Assembly (NCBI RefSeq): GCF_024807035.1
Contig: NZ_JANUCQ010000001.1
Location: forward strand, 1-64,000
Reading direction: 5' to 3'
Length of the DNA: 64,000 nt
Source of the DNA: Methanococcus voltae PS
GTDB lineage: Archaea > AGJL01 > Methanococci > Methanococcales > Methanococcaceae
This document shows, piece after piece, positions 1 to 10,384 of the stretch. Made by a program: the position numbers and the translations under genes. Each line of letters opens with the position of its first letter. Position 1 is the stretch's first letter. The notes under the pieces are model-generated. The model made no database searches and had not been told where the DNA came from. It saw only the letters and a list, made by a program, of their open reading frames with translations.

Positions 1-60
1 GGGGTGTAAGTGTCAAGGTTTTCCGAGGCATTAAGCCCGCTAATACTAATAGTTCAAGTG
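1..60 (+). rRNA. 23S ribosomal RNA, 3' end only
   Basis: The first ~60 bases match the conserved 3' terminus of archaeal 23S rRNA, including TTTTCCGAGGC and TACTAATAG near the end. The gene begins outside the window. The exact mature end is uncertain by several bases. AAGTG (56-60) can pair with CACTT (77-81), which may be part of the usual processing stem. No 5S rRNA gene follows before the convergent hisF. Confidence 0.88.
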
Positions 61-89
61 ATAAAAGATATTCTGGACACTTAAAGATA

Positions 90-131
90 TGAGAGCTTAT
101 CTCAATAATGTTAAAAAATTTTATTTTTTTA
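90..131 (+). terminator. Hairpin and U-tract ending the rRNA transcript
   Basis: TGAGA (90-94) pairs with TCTCA (100-104) around a five-base loop, and a T-rich stretch follows at 119-130. This resembles an intrinsic stop for the rRNA operon and lies before the convergent hisF gene. The hairpin is short, so the U-tract is the stronger signal in an archaeon. Confidence 0.5.
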
Positions 132-199
132 TAGGCAAATATATTTATTAATTTAAATATACGAATATTATTTTAAAAAAAATAAAATTAGATTATATA

Positions 200-1063
200 T
201 TATAATCTAACTGGTATTTCTTCTTCAAACATCTCTTTTTTAATTTCTTGAACTGTATATTCTCCATAATGTAATATACTAGCCATAAGAGCAGCATCTG
301 CTAAACCCTGTTTAAAAACATTTTTAACATGCGCTATGTTACCACAACCACCACTTGCAATTACTGGTATTTTGATTGATTTGGAAATTATTGAAGTTAA
401 AGGAATGTCATAGCCTTCTTTTGTTCCATCTGCATCCATACTGGTTAGTAGTATTTCCCCTGCGCCTAGTTCTTCAACTTTTTTGGCCCAAGTAATTGCG
501 TCGATGTTTGTAGCTTCCCTACCCCCATATATATAAATTTGGAACCAAAATTTACCTTTCGAATCTTCATATATATTTTTGTAGGTTAAGCCCTTAATTT
601 CGTTGTAATTATTTGAATCTTCGTTTTCAATGTCATTTTTAATTTCGTCTGCTTTAATATATGTTTTTTTAACATCCATGGCCACCACAACACACTGTGA
701 GCCATAAATAGCGGATGCATCAGATATTAATTGAGGGGTTTTAACTGCAGATGTATTTATGGATATTTTATCAGCACCTGCTCTTAATATCTTTTTAAAG
801 TCGTCCACTGTTTTTATACCGCCCCCTACAGTTAAAGGTATGAAAACTTTTTCAGCAGTTTTTTTTACAACTTCAATTATTATGTCTCTTTTTTCAAAAG
901 ATGCAGTAATGTCTAAAAAGACTAATTCGTCAGCACCCTGTTCATCATATATTTTTGATAATTCAACAGGGTCTCCAGCATCTCTTAATCCTAAAAAATT
1001 AGTTCCTTTAACAACTCTACCTTCTTTAATATCCAAACAAGGTATTATTCTTTTGGTAAGCAT
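200..1063 (-). CDS. hisF: Imidazole glycerol phosphate synthase cyclase subunit HisF
   Basis: HisF forms the imidazole ring of histidine from PRFAR and ammonia supplied by HisH, releasing AICAR. The protein is a (beta/alpha)8 barrel: the [12 protein letters not shown] start with catalytic Asp11, the LTVGGGI phosphate loop near 78-84, the second catalytic Asp130 in VVVAMD, and the ASGGCG loop near the C-terminus are all present. At 287 residues it is longer than the usual ~250-275 because of an Asn/Asp/Glu-rich insert at about 134-172, before YGGREAT. The ATG has GGTGA upstream. It stands apart from the other histidine gene here (hisI, ~13 kb away), as is common in methanococci. Confidence 0.97.
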   Translation of the reverse strand: MLTKRIIPCLDIKEGRVVKGTNFLGLRDAGDPVELSKIYDEQGADELVFLDITASFEKRDIIIEVVKKTAEKVFIPLTVGGGIKTVDDFKKILRAGADKISINTSAVKTPQLISDASAIYGSQCVVVAMDVKKTYIKADEIKNDIENEDSNNYNEIKGLTYKNIYEDSKGKFWFQIYIYGGREATNIDAITWAKKVEELGAGEILLTSMDADGTKEGYDIPLTSIISKSIKIPVIASGGCGNIAHVKNVFKQGLADAALMASILHYGEYTVQEIKKEMFEEEIPVRL

Positions 1064-1187
1064 TTTATTTCACCATATATTTAGAATTATATTATAAATA
1101 ATTTTTAATAATTTTTTAATAATTTAACTATTTACAGATATATATTTCATCTGATTAATTTCAATATATTTACTATGGAATTTTCAC

Positions 1188-1958
1188 TTATTTTTTAACA
1201 TTACTTTTATTGTCTTTTAAATCTTTAGCTACTTTTAAAGCTCTAGTCGATGCTAAATCTTTTTTAATATATATTTCTGCTAAATCTTCAGCTAAATTTG
1301 ATAATTCTTTACTGAATTTGTTTCTAGACAATACTATAGGTTCTCCTTTTATCCACTGGTCTTCCACAGTAATTTCATAAGGTAAAACTGCAATGATATC
1401 TTCCAAGATTCCTTCAAACTCTACTATATTTCTATTTTTGTTTAAAACTACCCCTATACAATCTATATCTATTGCGTAAAGTAATTCTTTTGTTTTGATG
1501 GTATTTATAACTCCAGGAATACTATCTTCACCGATAACTATCATTTTATTTACTATTTTTTCATCAAGATTCAAGGAAGAAAATAATAAACTACCTTCAA
1601 CAATGTTCGGAGGTAAGTCGATGATTATTATATCGTACTTATTATTTAATTCATAGATTAAATCTACCATTCTACGCTGATTTAAATCTGTATTGAATGA
1701 ATTAGGACTAGTATCTGATATTATAACGTCCAAATCATCATAATTATGTATAATATCTGTAATATCTAAATTTCCCGATAAGTAAGAATTTAGAGTATAT
1801 GGCGTATCTTCAAATCCAAAAAGCAAAGAGCTAGTTCCTGCATAAATATCACAGTCTATATAGAGTGTTTTTGCTTTACTGCTCAAATAGTATGCAATAT
1901 TGCCGGAAATGGTTGTTTTTCCGGTTCCGCCCTGAATATTGTAAAATCCAATTCTCAT
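1188..1958 (-). CDS. ParA/MinD-like P-loop ATPase
   Basis: This 256-residue protein has the SIMIBI-class fold: a deviant Walker A at residues 8-16 (IQGGTGKTT), a Walker A' region around IIISDTSP, and a Walker B-like IIIIDLPPN at about 113-121. The position that is normally the signature lysine of MinD/ParA ATPases (KGGxGKT) is glutamine here. It stands alone with no ParB or FtsZ partner beside it, so its cargo is unknown. It could act in chromosome or protein positioning, or be a regulatory ATPase. The start follows AGGGGA. Confidence 0.8.
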   Translation of the reverse strand: MRIGFYNIQGGTGKTTISGNIAYYLSSKAKTLYIDCDIYAGTSSLLFGFEDTPYTLNSYLSGNLDITDIIHNYDDLDVIISDTSPNSFNTDLNQRRMVDLIYELNNKYDIIIIDLPPNIVEGSLLFSSLNLDEKIVNKMIVIGEDSIPGVINTIKTKELLYAIDIDCIGVVLNKNRNIVEFEGILEDIIAVLPYEITVEDQWIKGEPIVLSRNKFSKELSNLAEDLAEIYIKKDLASTRALKVAKDLKDNKSNVKK

Positions 1959-2431
1959 AAAATCCCCTAATTTTTTTATTTAGTTTTAATTTTTAATTTT
2001 CTTTAAATTTTTAATTTTAGTTTTAAATGTAAATATATTAATATATATGTCATTAGTCATATATCAAATACCGTAATTTGATAATTTTAAATATTTTATA
2101 ATAATTTAACATAATTAATAGTATTATATTTTTTAATTAAATAAGTTATGCAATACTATAATGCACCACGGATTTTTTATGTGCACAATCAATTATATAA
2201 ATAAGTAATTACTATTATCTATAAAAAAATTAAAATTAATAGTTAGTAATGTAGTAACATTATAGATATGCCTAAGTTTAAGTAAAAAATTTTAACGCTA
2301 ATTTAATCCATATTTTTAATTTATAAATATGATTATATACTAATCAATTATATTACTCAAATTATATTATTAATATTATTAATTTTTAATTATTTTTCAA
2401 AAAGGATAACTTTCCTAAAATGGTGATTTAT
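1959..2431. other. Intergenic region, no gene found
   Basis: This ~470-base, very AT-rich spacer lies between the divergent ParA-like gene and aIF2 beta and must hold both promoters. No open frame with a ribosome binding site, no tRNA-like cloverleaf and no convincing repeat was seen. Many TATA-like strings make it impossible to choose a single promoter by eye. Confidence 0.5.
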
Positions 2432-2842
2432 TTGGACTACAATTACGAAAAATTATTGGACAGGGCAAGAAGTAAGTTGCCAGAAGACGTTTTTAAAGAT
2501 ATAAGGTTTGAAATACCTAAGGCAGATAGCTTTGTAGAAGGTAATAGAACAATTATTAAAAACTTCAAAGAATTGGCTAAATTTATTGAAAGAGATGCAC
2601 ACGAATTCTCCAAATACGTAATGAAAGAATTAGGTACTGCGGGAGATTTAGAAGGTAGTAGATTAATATTACAAGGTAAATTTGGTTACAGATTAGTAAA
2701 TGAAAAAATACAAAACTTTGTAAATGAATACGTACTGTGCCCAGAATGTGGAAAACCAGATACTAAGATAATTAAAGAAGGAAGAATTCATTTCTTAAAA
2801 TGTACTGCTTGCGGTGCTATGAAGCCTGTTAAAACATTATAA
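2432..2842 (+). CDS. eif2b: Translation initiation factor aIF2 subunit beta
   Basis: This is the beta subunit of the heterotrimeric aIF2 that delivers initiator Met-tRNA to the small ribosomal subunit. It has the alpha/beta core of the eIF2-beta/eIF5 family (KADSFVEGNRT...) and a C-terminal zinc ribbon CPEC...CTAC at about residues 103-125. The frame is open from an ATG at 2420, but GGTGA at 2422-2426 sits exactly five bases before the TTG at 2432. I therefore prefer the TTG start, giving 136 residues beginning MDYNYEKLLDRA. With the ATG the protein would be 140 residues and would have no binding site. It is monocistronic. The alpha subunit lies at 50628-51419. Confidence 0.95.
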   Translation: MDYNYEKLLDRARSKLPEDVFKDIRFEIPKADSFVEGNRTIIKNFKELAKFIERDAHEFSKYVMKELGTAGDLEGSRLILQGKFGYRLVNEKIQNFVNEYVLCPECGKPDTKIIKEGRIHFLKCTACGAMKPVKTL

Positions 2843-3074
2843 AATTAATTAGTATTATCTAAATAATACTTTTTTAAATTCTTCATATGTCATATTTTAT
2901 TAAAATAATGCTGATTTTAAATTTATTTTTAATTTTGGTTCTTACTTTGATTATTTTTGTATGTAATTCTGCTTAATATTAATTTATACTTAAAAATTCT
3001 TTTATTCATAGATATATGATTTAGTTTTAATTCTTGAGAATATAATTTACTAAATATATTTAATAGGTGGAATA

Positions 3075-4205
3075 ATGTCAAATAATGATAAAATTACTAT
3101 AGATAGTGGCTCTAATAACGCAAAAGGTTCATTTTGCTATCGTTGTGGTCATGAAGGGGAATTATTAGATGGATTATGTAATTTGTGCTATAGTCAGCTA
3201 AACCCTTTGTTTAATATTGACGATAGAATAACTATCGAAGTTTGCCATATGTGTGGTTCGTATAAAAGAAAACTATGGTGTGACCCGAAAAGTGAAGATA
3301 CTTACGAAATAATGGACGAAATTGCATATTTTGCAGTTAAAGATAATTTAAAAAAATCAAATAAATCTATCGATGTGCAAATAATTCCAAAAGAGGCTAA
3401 GCAATTACCTGGAGGCAAACACTCGAGGGTTGAAATACCAGTCACGATAATCGCAGAGGGTAGATTGATTGGTGAAAAACGAGATAGGACTGAAGAAAAG
3501 GAAGTTATAGTTTATTTAACCATGGTACAATGTCCAAGATGTTCAAGATGTATGTCTAATTATTATGAAGGAACACTACAAGTTAGAGCAATGGGTCGTT
3601 TTTTATCTGAAGAAGAAAGGGTTGAATTGGATGATTTTGTACGGGAAGAAGTAGTAAGAAGACTTAAAAAAGATAGGATGTCATTTATATCTAAATTTAT
3701 AATTCAAAAAGAAGGTTTAGATTACCAGATGGGTTCTATGGGAGCTATAAGAAATATCGCTTCTGCAATAAAAACAAAATATGGCGGTAAATCTCTAGAG
3801 ACTGCCAAATTAGTGGGCGTAGATAAAGATACTGGTAAAGATCAATACCGGATAACCGTATCAATAAGGATACCCCAATACGCAATAGGCGATGTTATCG
3901 CATATAACGAAGCAATATGTGTGGTAACTGCCATATCTGAAGATAAAACACATCTAAAAGTATTGGATAATTCTGAAAAAATAAGTTTAAACTGGAATGA
4001 AATTGAAAAGAATACTTATTTAGTATGCAAGTCTTCAGAATGCCAAACTGCCACTATAATTTCAGTTTCTGACGACACAATAATGGCAATGGATGATAAT
4101 ACGTACGAAGTTTATGAATATAACAACGACGTAAAAACAGAAGAAGGTTCTAAAGTTAAAATCTTCAAAAATGAAGAATTAAATAGGATAATAGATTTAA
4201 GCTAA
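3075..4205 (+). CDS. NMD3-like large-subunit ribosome assembly protein
   Basis: This 376-residue protein is the archaeal relative of eukaryotic NMD3, the adaptor that binds the 60S subunit. In archaea it probably acts in 50S maturation. Zinc-binding pairs are visible in the N-terminal half: CYRC and CNLC (about 21-39), CHMC with a later Cys (about 57-70), and CPRCSRC near 153-159. The C-terminal half has beta-rich OB/SH3-like segments. The start follows AGGTGGA. It directly follows aIF2 beta on the same strand after ~230 bases, so separate transcription is likely. Confidence 0.88.
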   Translation: MSNNDKITIDSGSNNAKGSFCYRCGHEGELLDGLCNLCYSQLNPLFNIDDRITIEVCHMCGSYKRKLWCDPKSEDTYEIMDEIAYFAVKDNLKKSNKSIDVQIIPKEAKQLPGGKHSRVEIPVTIIAEGRLIGEKRDRTEEKEVIVYLTMVQCPRCSRCMSNYYEGTLQVRAMGRFLSEEERVELDDFVREEVVRRLKKDRMSFISKFIIQKEGLDYQMGSMGAIRNIASAIKTKYGGKSLETAKLVGVDKDTGKDQYRITVSIRIPQYAIGDVIAYNEAICVVTAISEDKTHLKVLDNSEKISLNWNEIEKNTYLVCKSSECQTATIISVSDDTIMAMDDNTYEVYEYNNDVKTEEGSKVKIFKNEELNRIIDLS

Positions 4206-4308
4206 AAAAATAAATTAATTATTGTATATTATATCTTTAAATTTTTATTTTTCTTTATTCTTTATTTCTTATTTTTTATTTTTTATTTCATTATATTACT
4301 ATTTTTAG

Positions 4309-5232
4309 TTATTTTTTAATTTCATAAGCCCCTTTACCAACGCTAGTTTCGTAAATTGGGCAATCCCAAATTTCTTTAAATATTTTTGCGATTTCGGAGC
4401 TACATTCTTTATTTTTAGGTATTGCAATTATCGCAGGTCCTGAGCCACTAATGGTAATCCCATGTGCAAAATCTTTAACTTTAACTTTTGCTTCATCATA
4501 TCCTTGTATTAATGTAGCTCTACAGGGTTCTACAACTTGATCTCCCATCATATATTTTCCCAAATTTTCAAAATCTTTATTATATATTGAATGAATCATA
4601 CCTGTAGCTTTACCCACATTGTTAACCATTTTTGAGAGGGGAATTTCTTGAGGTAATATTTTCCTAGCTTCTTTGGTGCTAACCTGGATATTTGGGAGTG
4701 CGACAACAACATCCATATCTAAAGGAATGTTTAATACTTCTAATGGTTCATAACTAGTTGTTAGTGTAAAATTACCCATTATACCTGGTGCAACATTATC
4801 TGCATGTGGAGCTCCTGCAGCAACTGCTTCACCCAATGATGCATATTTTATCAATTTTAAATCGTCTAAATTTAACTCAAACAACTTATTAACTGCTACA
4901 GCGACACCTGAACAAGATGCAGAACTGCTACCTAATCCACTACCTGGTTTTATTCCTTTTTGAATTTTAATATGTATACATTCTTGAATATTGAAGTCTT
5001 CCATCATTTTTAAAGCAACAACACCAGCGGTGTTTTGTGTAGGGTCTAAGGGAATTTCTTCAGCTTTTTCACCTGAAACACTTATTTTCACCTTTTCACA
5101 ACATTTACAGGATGATTCTATTATTTCTACAGTTACTAAGTCATATGGCTCTTTAAGTGCAAGACCAAATATATCATAACCTGGACCCAAGTTTGCAGAG
5201 GTTGCAGGGGAATAAATTGTAATTTCTTTCAT
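4309..5232 (-). CDS. thrB: Homoserine kinase ThrB
   Basis: ThrB phosphorylates homoserine on the way to threonine. The 307-residue protein is a GHMP kinase. The N-terminal substrate motif [13 protein letters not shown] is at residues 8-20, the ATP-binding motif [10 protein letters not shown] near 97-106, and the third GHMP motif TISGSGPA near the C-terminus. Length is normal for the family. AGGTG precedes the ATG. It is monocistronic and convergent with nmd3. Confidence 0.96.
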   Translation of the reverse strand: MKEITIYSPATSANLGPGYDIFGLALKEPYDLVTVEIIESSCKCCEKVKISVSGEKAEEIPLDPTQNTAGVVALKMMEDFNIQECIHIKIQKGIKPGSGLGSSSASCSGVAVAVNKLFELNLDDLKLIKYASLGEAVAAGAPHADNVAPGIMGNFTLTTSYEPLEVLNIPLDMDVVVALPNIQVSTKEARKILPQEIPLSKMVNNVGKATGMIHSIYNKDFENLGKYMMGDQVVEPCRATLIQGYDEAKVKVKDFAHGITISGSGPAIIAIPKNKECSSEIAKIFKEIWDCPIYETSVGKGAYEIKK

Positions 5233-5270
5233 TAAAACACCTTAATTATTTTTAAATAAACTTAATATTA

Positions 5271-5300
5271 TTATTTTTATTATTTTTATTATTTTTATTA
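5271..5300. repeat. Tandem 9-bp repeat TTATTTTTA, three copies
   Basis: Three exact copies of TTATTTTTA plus a partial fourth occupy the spacer between the PIN-ATPase gene and thrB. The T-rich strand faces away from the direction of both flanking genes, so it does not look like their terminator. It is probably simple-sequence expansion. Confidence 0.7.
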
Positions 5301-5425
5301 GGTCATATTTCTTATTCATTTGTTAGTATGTAATAGCGTTTAAATTAATATATATAACTGTTTAAAAAAGTTCAATTCTTTTGAATTATATAAAAATAGA
5401 AAATAATTTTGAAAGATATATTCAT

Positions 5426-7336
5426 TTAAAAATCAATATATATATCTTTACCTTTTTTCATTGCTTTTTGAAGTTCTTTTCCAACGTTTGTTTTTTTATT
5501 AATATTTACATTACCACTTGAATTTACCGTAGCCGTGCAAATATAATCCCCATCAACGTATACTTTAATATTTGAACCAATGTAATCTTCGCCTGCTTCT
5601 ATTACAATATGTTTACCGGTTTCAACTAATTTGGTCATTTCATAATCATTTACGTATTCATATGTTGGATAGTCTGCAAGAGGCTCGTTGTTCATAACTT
5701 TTTCTCTTACATTTATTTTTAAACCTAACGTATCTTCAAGTTTTGAAATTTCTTTTCCCCCTTTCCCAATAATTGCAGGAATGTATTTTTCAGAAACTTT
5801 TATTTCAATAGTGTCTTTATTGACTATCGAAACTTCAGGGTAGCATTTTTTAGGCAGTAATTTTTTTAAAACGTCTTTTAGTTTATCTTCTGCATACTTG
5901 AAAACCGGTGTCTCAGTTCGTTGCTGTTTTATTGGCATTACTACAACTTGTTCCCCATATGTATATATCTCATATTCTGGCATTTTAGTTTCAAAGTCTA
6001 CGACCTCTATAATAGGTCTTGCAAGGTCTGATTCTTTCATACCATACGGTACTTTTACATTAAACTCAACTTCGTATACTTTTCCAACTTTTCCGTCTTC
6101 AATAAATATCACAGTATCTACAATTTGAGGTATTATACCTAATTCGACTCTTCCAATTAACCTTTGGATAGAATCTATAGGTTTTGAGGCATGCACTACC
6201 CCAACCATACCAACACCGGCCATCCTCATATCTGCGAATATTTCAAAATCTTTTGTCTTTCTTACTTCATCATATATTGTATAATCGGGTCTTACTAATA
6301 ATAATATATCGCAGGTATTTTCCATTTTATTTTCTAATGGTGCATACTGTGTTATTTCATTGCCAACTTGCAAATCTCTTGGACTTTCCATGGTTTTAAC
6401 AATTTTATTTAGCGATTGGTAACTTTCTGCAAGCGCGGAAACAAATGTTGATTTACCGCTTCCTGGTGCACCAGAAACAAAAATACCTTCAGCTTTTTTC
6501 AATTTTTCGTTCAACTGTTCTGGTAAATTATAACTTTCAAGGGTGGCTTTTGCAATAGGTCTAACAGCAGTAACTTCCAAAGCTTCTGAGAATGGAGGTC
6601 TTGATATAGAAATTCTTAGATTTCCAAGCTGTAATACAGTAGCCCCTCTTTTTTGTATTTCTGTTAAACCGTTATTTTGTTCACTATATCGTAAAATATT
6701 ATCGATTATATATTCCATTTTACCCTTGGATAGTATTTCGGTATTGAATGGTCTTAATACAACACTACCGGGTTTTCCTATTTTAACAAATGGCGTACAT
6801 CCTTCTTTTAAGTGGACTGAAGAAGTATTTTCATCAAAATAATCTTTTAATAATAAATCTACCTTTTCCGTAGCAACTTTCAAGTAGTAAGACTTTATGT
6901 CTTGGGCAACTGCAATATTGTACTGAATCCAATCACTTGTTAGTAATATTGAATCTTTTTCTTTTGCCACATGTCTAATTAAGGCATCTATTTCACCACT
7001 TTTGGCAAGTGAAACCATTTCTAAATTTGGTCTTTCGCCATAGTATGTCAGAATTAAATTACTATCACTATCTTTAACTATTTCGGACAGTTTTTTTAAT
7101 TCTTCAATGCCCATATATCCAATTTCTCTACCTTTGTTCGCTTGAGCCTCTAACTCCGCAACAACGGCTTCTGGAACTATTATTTCACAATTTTTCAATT
7201 TCTTATTTTTGATAAGTTCCGTTATCCTGCCGTCAATAACGACACAGGTATCTAAGGTTATCTTTTCGTCGATTAATTCCTCAAACGTCGGCAACCCTTC
7301 ATATTTTTTATTTTTTAAGTCAGTGTTTAAATCCAA
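5426..7336 (-). CDS. PIN domain / PilT-type ATPase / KH domain protein
   Basis: This large conserved archaeal protein has three recognisable parts. An N-terminal PIN nuclease-like domain (about residues 25-150) has acidic residues in DTCVVIDGRI and LTSDW. A central secretion-type ATPase follows, with a P-loop GAPGSGKST near 288-296 and an arginine-rich MRMAGVGMVG segment. A KH RNA-binding domain near 500-535 carries IIGKGGKEI. RNA processing or decay is a reasonable inference, but no function is established. The frame opens at an ATG at 7357. GGTGA lies five bases before the TTG at 7336, so I chose that start (636 residues). Confidence 0.88.
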   Translation of the reverse strand: MDLNTDLKNKKYEGLPTFEELIDEKITLDTCVVIDGRITELIKNKKLKNCEIIVPEAVVAELEAQANKGREIGYMGIEELKKLSEIVKDSDSNLILTYYGERPNLEMVSLAKSGEIDALIRHVAKEKDSILLTSDWIQYNIAVAQDIKSYYLKVATEKVDLLLKDYFDENTSSVHLKEGCTPFVKIGKPGSVVLRPFNTEILSKGKMEYIIDNILRYSEQNNGLTEIQKRGATVLQLGNLRISISRPPFSEALEVTAVRPIAKATLESYNLPEQLNEKLKKAEGIFVSGAPGSGKSTFVSALAESYQSLNKIVKTMESPRDLQVGNEITQYAPLENKMENTCDILLLVRPDYTIYDEVRKTKDFEIFADMRMAGVGMVGVVHASKPIDSIQRLIGRVELGIIPQIVDTVIFIEDGKVGKVYEVEFNVKVPYGMKESDLARPIIEVVDFETKMPEYEIYTYGEQVVVMPIKQQRTETPVFKYAEDKLKDVLKKLLPKKCYPEVSIVNKDTIEIKVSEKYIPAIIGKGGKEISKLEDTLGLKINVREKVMNNEPLADYPTYEYVNDYEMTKLVETGKHIVIEAGEDYIGSNIKVYVDGDYICTATVNSSGNVNINKKTNVGKELQKAMKKGKDIYIDF

Positions 7337-7589
7337 AAATATCACCATTATGAGCATATAACTTATAAATTACAATAAAGAATACATAATAAATTATACT
7401 TTAAAGAATAGTTTATTTATTTTTATAAATGAGACTCTGTAAATTATAATTTTATTAGAATTGATTACTCTACTAATAATATAAATTCAAATATAAATAT
7501 TTATTAGAATTTTAAAATAAAAATAGTTATGGGATAAATAAATAAGATTAGCGTATTTAATAAATATATCAAAATATAATAATAATCAG

Positions 7590-8060
7590 TTACAATAATT
7601 TTTGAATCTCTGAATTATCGTCATATACTTTGTTTTTTTGAGTTTCTCTATATTCTGCTAATTTTTCAGCAATTTTTTCATTTGAAATTGATAACATCTG
7701 TAATGCCAATATTGCAGCATTTTCTCCTCTATCGATACCTACACAAGCTACAGGTATTCCCGGAGGCATTTGAACAGCGCTTAATAATGCATCTAATCCA
7801 TCGAGTTTACTTTCCACGGGAACTGCAATAACTGGTTTTGTTGTCATTGAAGCCACCACACCTGGCAAATGAGCAGCAAGTCCTGCAATAGCTATAAATA
7901 CAGAGGATTCTGAGCTTTTTACAATTTTTTCAACTAAAGCAGGTGTTCTATGTGCAGAAGCTACGTTTACGGTATACTTTACATCGAATTCCTTTAAAAT
8001 TTTGGTTGCTTTTTCAGCAATTTTAATGTCGCTTTTACTTCCCATTATAATTGTAATCAT
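7590..8060 (-). CDS. purE: N5-carboxyaminoimidazole ribonucleotide mutase PurE
   Basis: PurE carries out the carboxylation/mutase step of purine synthesis that makes CAIR from AIR or N5-CAIR. The 156-residue protein has the characteristic GSKSD (7-11), SAHRTP (39-44), [15 protein letters not shown] and [13 protein letters not shown] segments. Length is standard for the stand-alone enzyme. GGTGA precedes the ATG. Whether this is the mutase or the direct AIR carboxylase cannot be decided from the sequence alone. ndk diverges from it. Confidence 0.96.
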   Translation of the reverse strand: MITIIMGSKSDIKIAEKATKILKEFDVKYTVNVASAHRTPALVEKIVKSSESSVFIAIAGLAAHLPGVVASMTTKPVIAVPVESKLDGLDALLSAVQMPPGIPVACVGIDRGENAAILALQMLSISNEKIAEKLAEYRETQKNKVYDDNSEIQKLL

Positions 8061-8276
8061 AATTCACCATTTTAACATCTATAATGTACTATATTTGATA
8101 TATTATTCTATAATACTCTTTAGTCTATTTGATATATAAAACTGTATTGAAATTTGAAATCATAATTTTAAAATTACTATTTATTATTATTTATGTTTTA
8201 ATTTCAATAAAAACATTAATATTTGGGGGAAATTATAATTTATGTATTTATAAATCATATTTTCGAGGGATATAAA

Positions 8277-8681
8277 ATGATAGAAAGAACTTTTGTGGCT
8301 ATAAAACCTGATGCAGTAAAAAGAAAATTGTCTGGAAAAATAATTCAAAGATTTGAAGATAAAGGATTTGAAATTGTTGAATTAAGAATGTTATTATTGG
8401 ATGATGAGTTATTAGAGCAATATTATGGAGAGCATAAAGGTAAGGACTTCTATAATGACTTAATATCTTTTATGAAATCAGGTCGTATCATAGCAATGGT
8501 TGTTGAAGGTAACGACGCGGTAAAAAATGTGAGAACTATGGTGGGAGCTACAAAGCCTTGGGAAGCAAGTATGGGTACTATACGGGGAGATTATGGATTA
8601 AGCACGCCTCATAATGTTATACACGCATCAGATAGTTTAGAAAGTGCAAAAAGAGAAATTAATTTATTTTTTAAAGATTAA
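8277..8681 (+). CDS. ndk: Nucleoside diphosphate kinase
   Basis: This enzyme transfers the gamma phosphate from ATP to nucleoside diphosphates through a phosphohistidine. The active-site His116 lies in NVIHASDS, and the nucleotide site ATKPWEASMGTIRGDYG (91-107) is intact. I chose the ATG at 8277, which follows CGAGGGA. The frame extends 18 codons further upstream without family resemblance or a binding site. The 134-residue length fits the family. It is divergent from purE. Confidence 0.97.
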   Translation: MIERTFVAIKPDAVKRKLSGKIIQRFEDKGFEIVELRMLLLDDELLEQYYGEHKGKDFYNDLISFMKSGRIIAMVVEGNDAVKNVRTMVGATKPWEASMGTIRGDYGLSTPHNVIHASDSLESAKREINLFFKD

Positions 8682-8794
8682 AAAAATAAAGATTAAAAGT
8701 CTGACTAAGATTATATGAAAATTATTTAAGTCATATAATCTATTTAATTACTTAATTATTTGATTAATTTATTATATACTTTATTTTTATTATT

Positions 8795-10012
8795 TTACCC
8801 ATACATTAAAGATACTTGTGGTCTTATTTCTTCTTTTGGAGTGGTTTTGCTTTTAATTTTGTCGATAGCTTCTTCAAAATCTTTTAATTTAATATATTCT
8901 CTATCTTCTCTAATCGCAAACATACCTGCTTCGGTACAAACTGCTTTCAAATCTGCACCAACCATTCCTTCAGTTAATTTGGCAACATCTTTTAATTCTA
9001 TATTCTTTAAATTCATTTTTGAGGTATGTATCTTTAATATTTCAATTCTACCTTCTTCATCAGGATTTGCTATTTCAATAATCCTGTCAAATCTACCAGG
9101 TCTTAATATGGCAGAATCTAAGATATCAGGTCTGTTTGTAGCTGCAATTATTTTTACATCGCCTCTAGAGTCAAAACCATCCATTTCGGCCAACAATTGC
9201 ATTAAAGTTCTTTGAACTTCTCTATCTCCACCAGTTAGTGATTCAGTTCTTTTACTGGCAACAGCATCAATCTCGTCAATAAAGATGATACATGGCGATT
9301 TCTCTTTTGCTAATTTAAAAACATCTCTAACTAACTTGGCACCTTCTCCGATAAACTTTTTAACTAATTCGGAGCCTACCACTCTAATAAATGAGGCATT
9401 AGTTTCATAAGCAACAGCTTTTGCAAGGAGCGTTTTACCAGTTCCTGGTGGACCGTACAATAAAATACCTTTTGGTGGTACTATCCCTATTTTTTCAAAC
9501 AATTCAGGCTTTTTCAATGGTAATTCTACTACTTCTTTTATTTCTCTAATCTGATTACTTAACCCACCAATTTCTTCAAATGTTATATTAGGTTTTTCTT
9601 CTATTTCCATAGCCATAGCCCTATAGTCTTTTTCTTTGGATAAGACTTCGACTACTGCAAGGGTTTGTTGATTTAAACAAACTCTTTCGCCAGGTACTAT
9701 TTCTTCAGGATCTACAAACTGGGAAATGTTTACTAGGAAGTTAGGGCCGGTAGAACTTTTAACAACTACTTTTCGAGAGCTTATTTTATCGATTACGGTA
9801 CCCATTATAAGAGGGGGAATTCTTAATTTATCTAATTCTCTTTTTAAGATTTCGTTTTCTTTTTTAAGCTGACTATTTTCTCTAGATATGTCTTTATTCT
9901 TTAATTCGGCTCTTAATATTTTATTTTCTAAGTCCATGATGTAATTTCTTTCCTTGTATTCATCAAGGTCTAAGTCATTTATTTCGCTTGAATAATCTTC
10001 AGGATAGTTCAT
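8795..10012 (-). CDS. pan: Proteasome-activating nucleotidase PAN
   Basis: This AAA+ hexameric ATPase unfolds proteins and feeds them to the 20S proteasome. The 405-residue protein has an N-terminal coiled coil (about 25-65), an OB domain (about 70-130) and an AAA module. That module includes Walker A GPPGTGKT, Walker B IIFIDEID and the ATNRPD sensor region. The C-terminus ends MYG, a hydrophobic-Tyr-X motif used to dock and open the proteasome gate. The ATG has a strong GAGGAGG binding site. No proteasome subunit gene is in the window. Confidence 0.97.
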   Translation of the reverse strand: MNYPEDYSSEINDLDLDEYKERNYIMDLENKILRAELKNKDISRENSQLKKENEILKRELDKLRIPPLIMGTVIDKISSRKVVVKSSTGPNFLVNISQFVDPEEIVPGERVCLNQQTLAVVEVLSKEKDYRAMAMEIEEKPNITFEEIGGLSNQIREIKEVVELPLKKPELFEKIGIVPPKGILLYGPPGTGKTLLAKAVAYETNASFIRVVGSELVKKFIGEGAKLVRDVFKLAKEKSPCIIFIDEIDAVASKRTESLTGGDREVQRTLMQLLAEMDGFDSRGDVKIIAATNRPDILDSAILRPGRFDRIIEIANPDEEGRIEILKIHTSKMNLKNIELKDVAKLTEGMVGADLKAVCTEAGMFAIREDREYIKLKDFEEAIDKIKSKTTPKEEIRPQVSLMYG

Positions 10013-10384
10013 GTTATTCCTCCTCGATTTTTAAAGAGGTATCCTTATTTTAATATTTTATAAAAATACTTAAATTTTCAATACACTTTAAATTATATTC
10101 TTAATAATTATTTAATTAATATTTACTTATTAAATATATAATTTAATATATTTTTAATATACTACTTATATATTTTTAATATTATTTTGAGTTATTGTAT
10201 TTATATATTTAATTGAATTATTATAATTGTACTATAAATTATAAAATTAGATATATAATTAAATAAGTACTTAAACTATATATAATTAATAGATTTTTGA
10301 TTCTATAATATAATATAGAATAGTATATATCTTAGAACATATTTTAGTATAATTCAATATAATTAGTATATAAAAGGTGATAAT
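10013..10384. other. Divergent intergenic region, no gene found
   Basis: About 370 bases of extremely AT-rich sequence separate PAN and the MBF1-like gene. It should contain both promoters. TATA-like strings are too frequent to choose one. No RNA gene or open frame with a binding site was seen. Confidence 0.5.

Noticed and set aside
61-199. A 5S rRNA gene after 23S
   Set aside because: No 5S-like sequence of ~115 bases fits; a hairpin, T-tract and hisF fill the space.
8223-8276. N-terminal extension of ndk to 8223
   Set aside because: The ATG at 8277 has the binding site and the family's N-terminus; the extension does not resemble any NDK.
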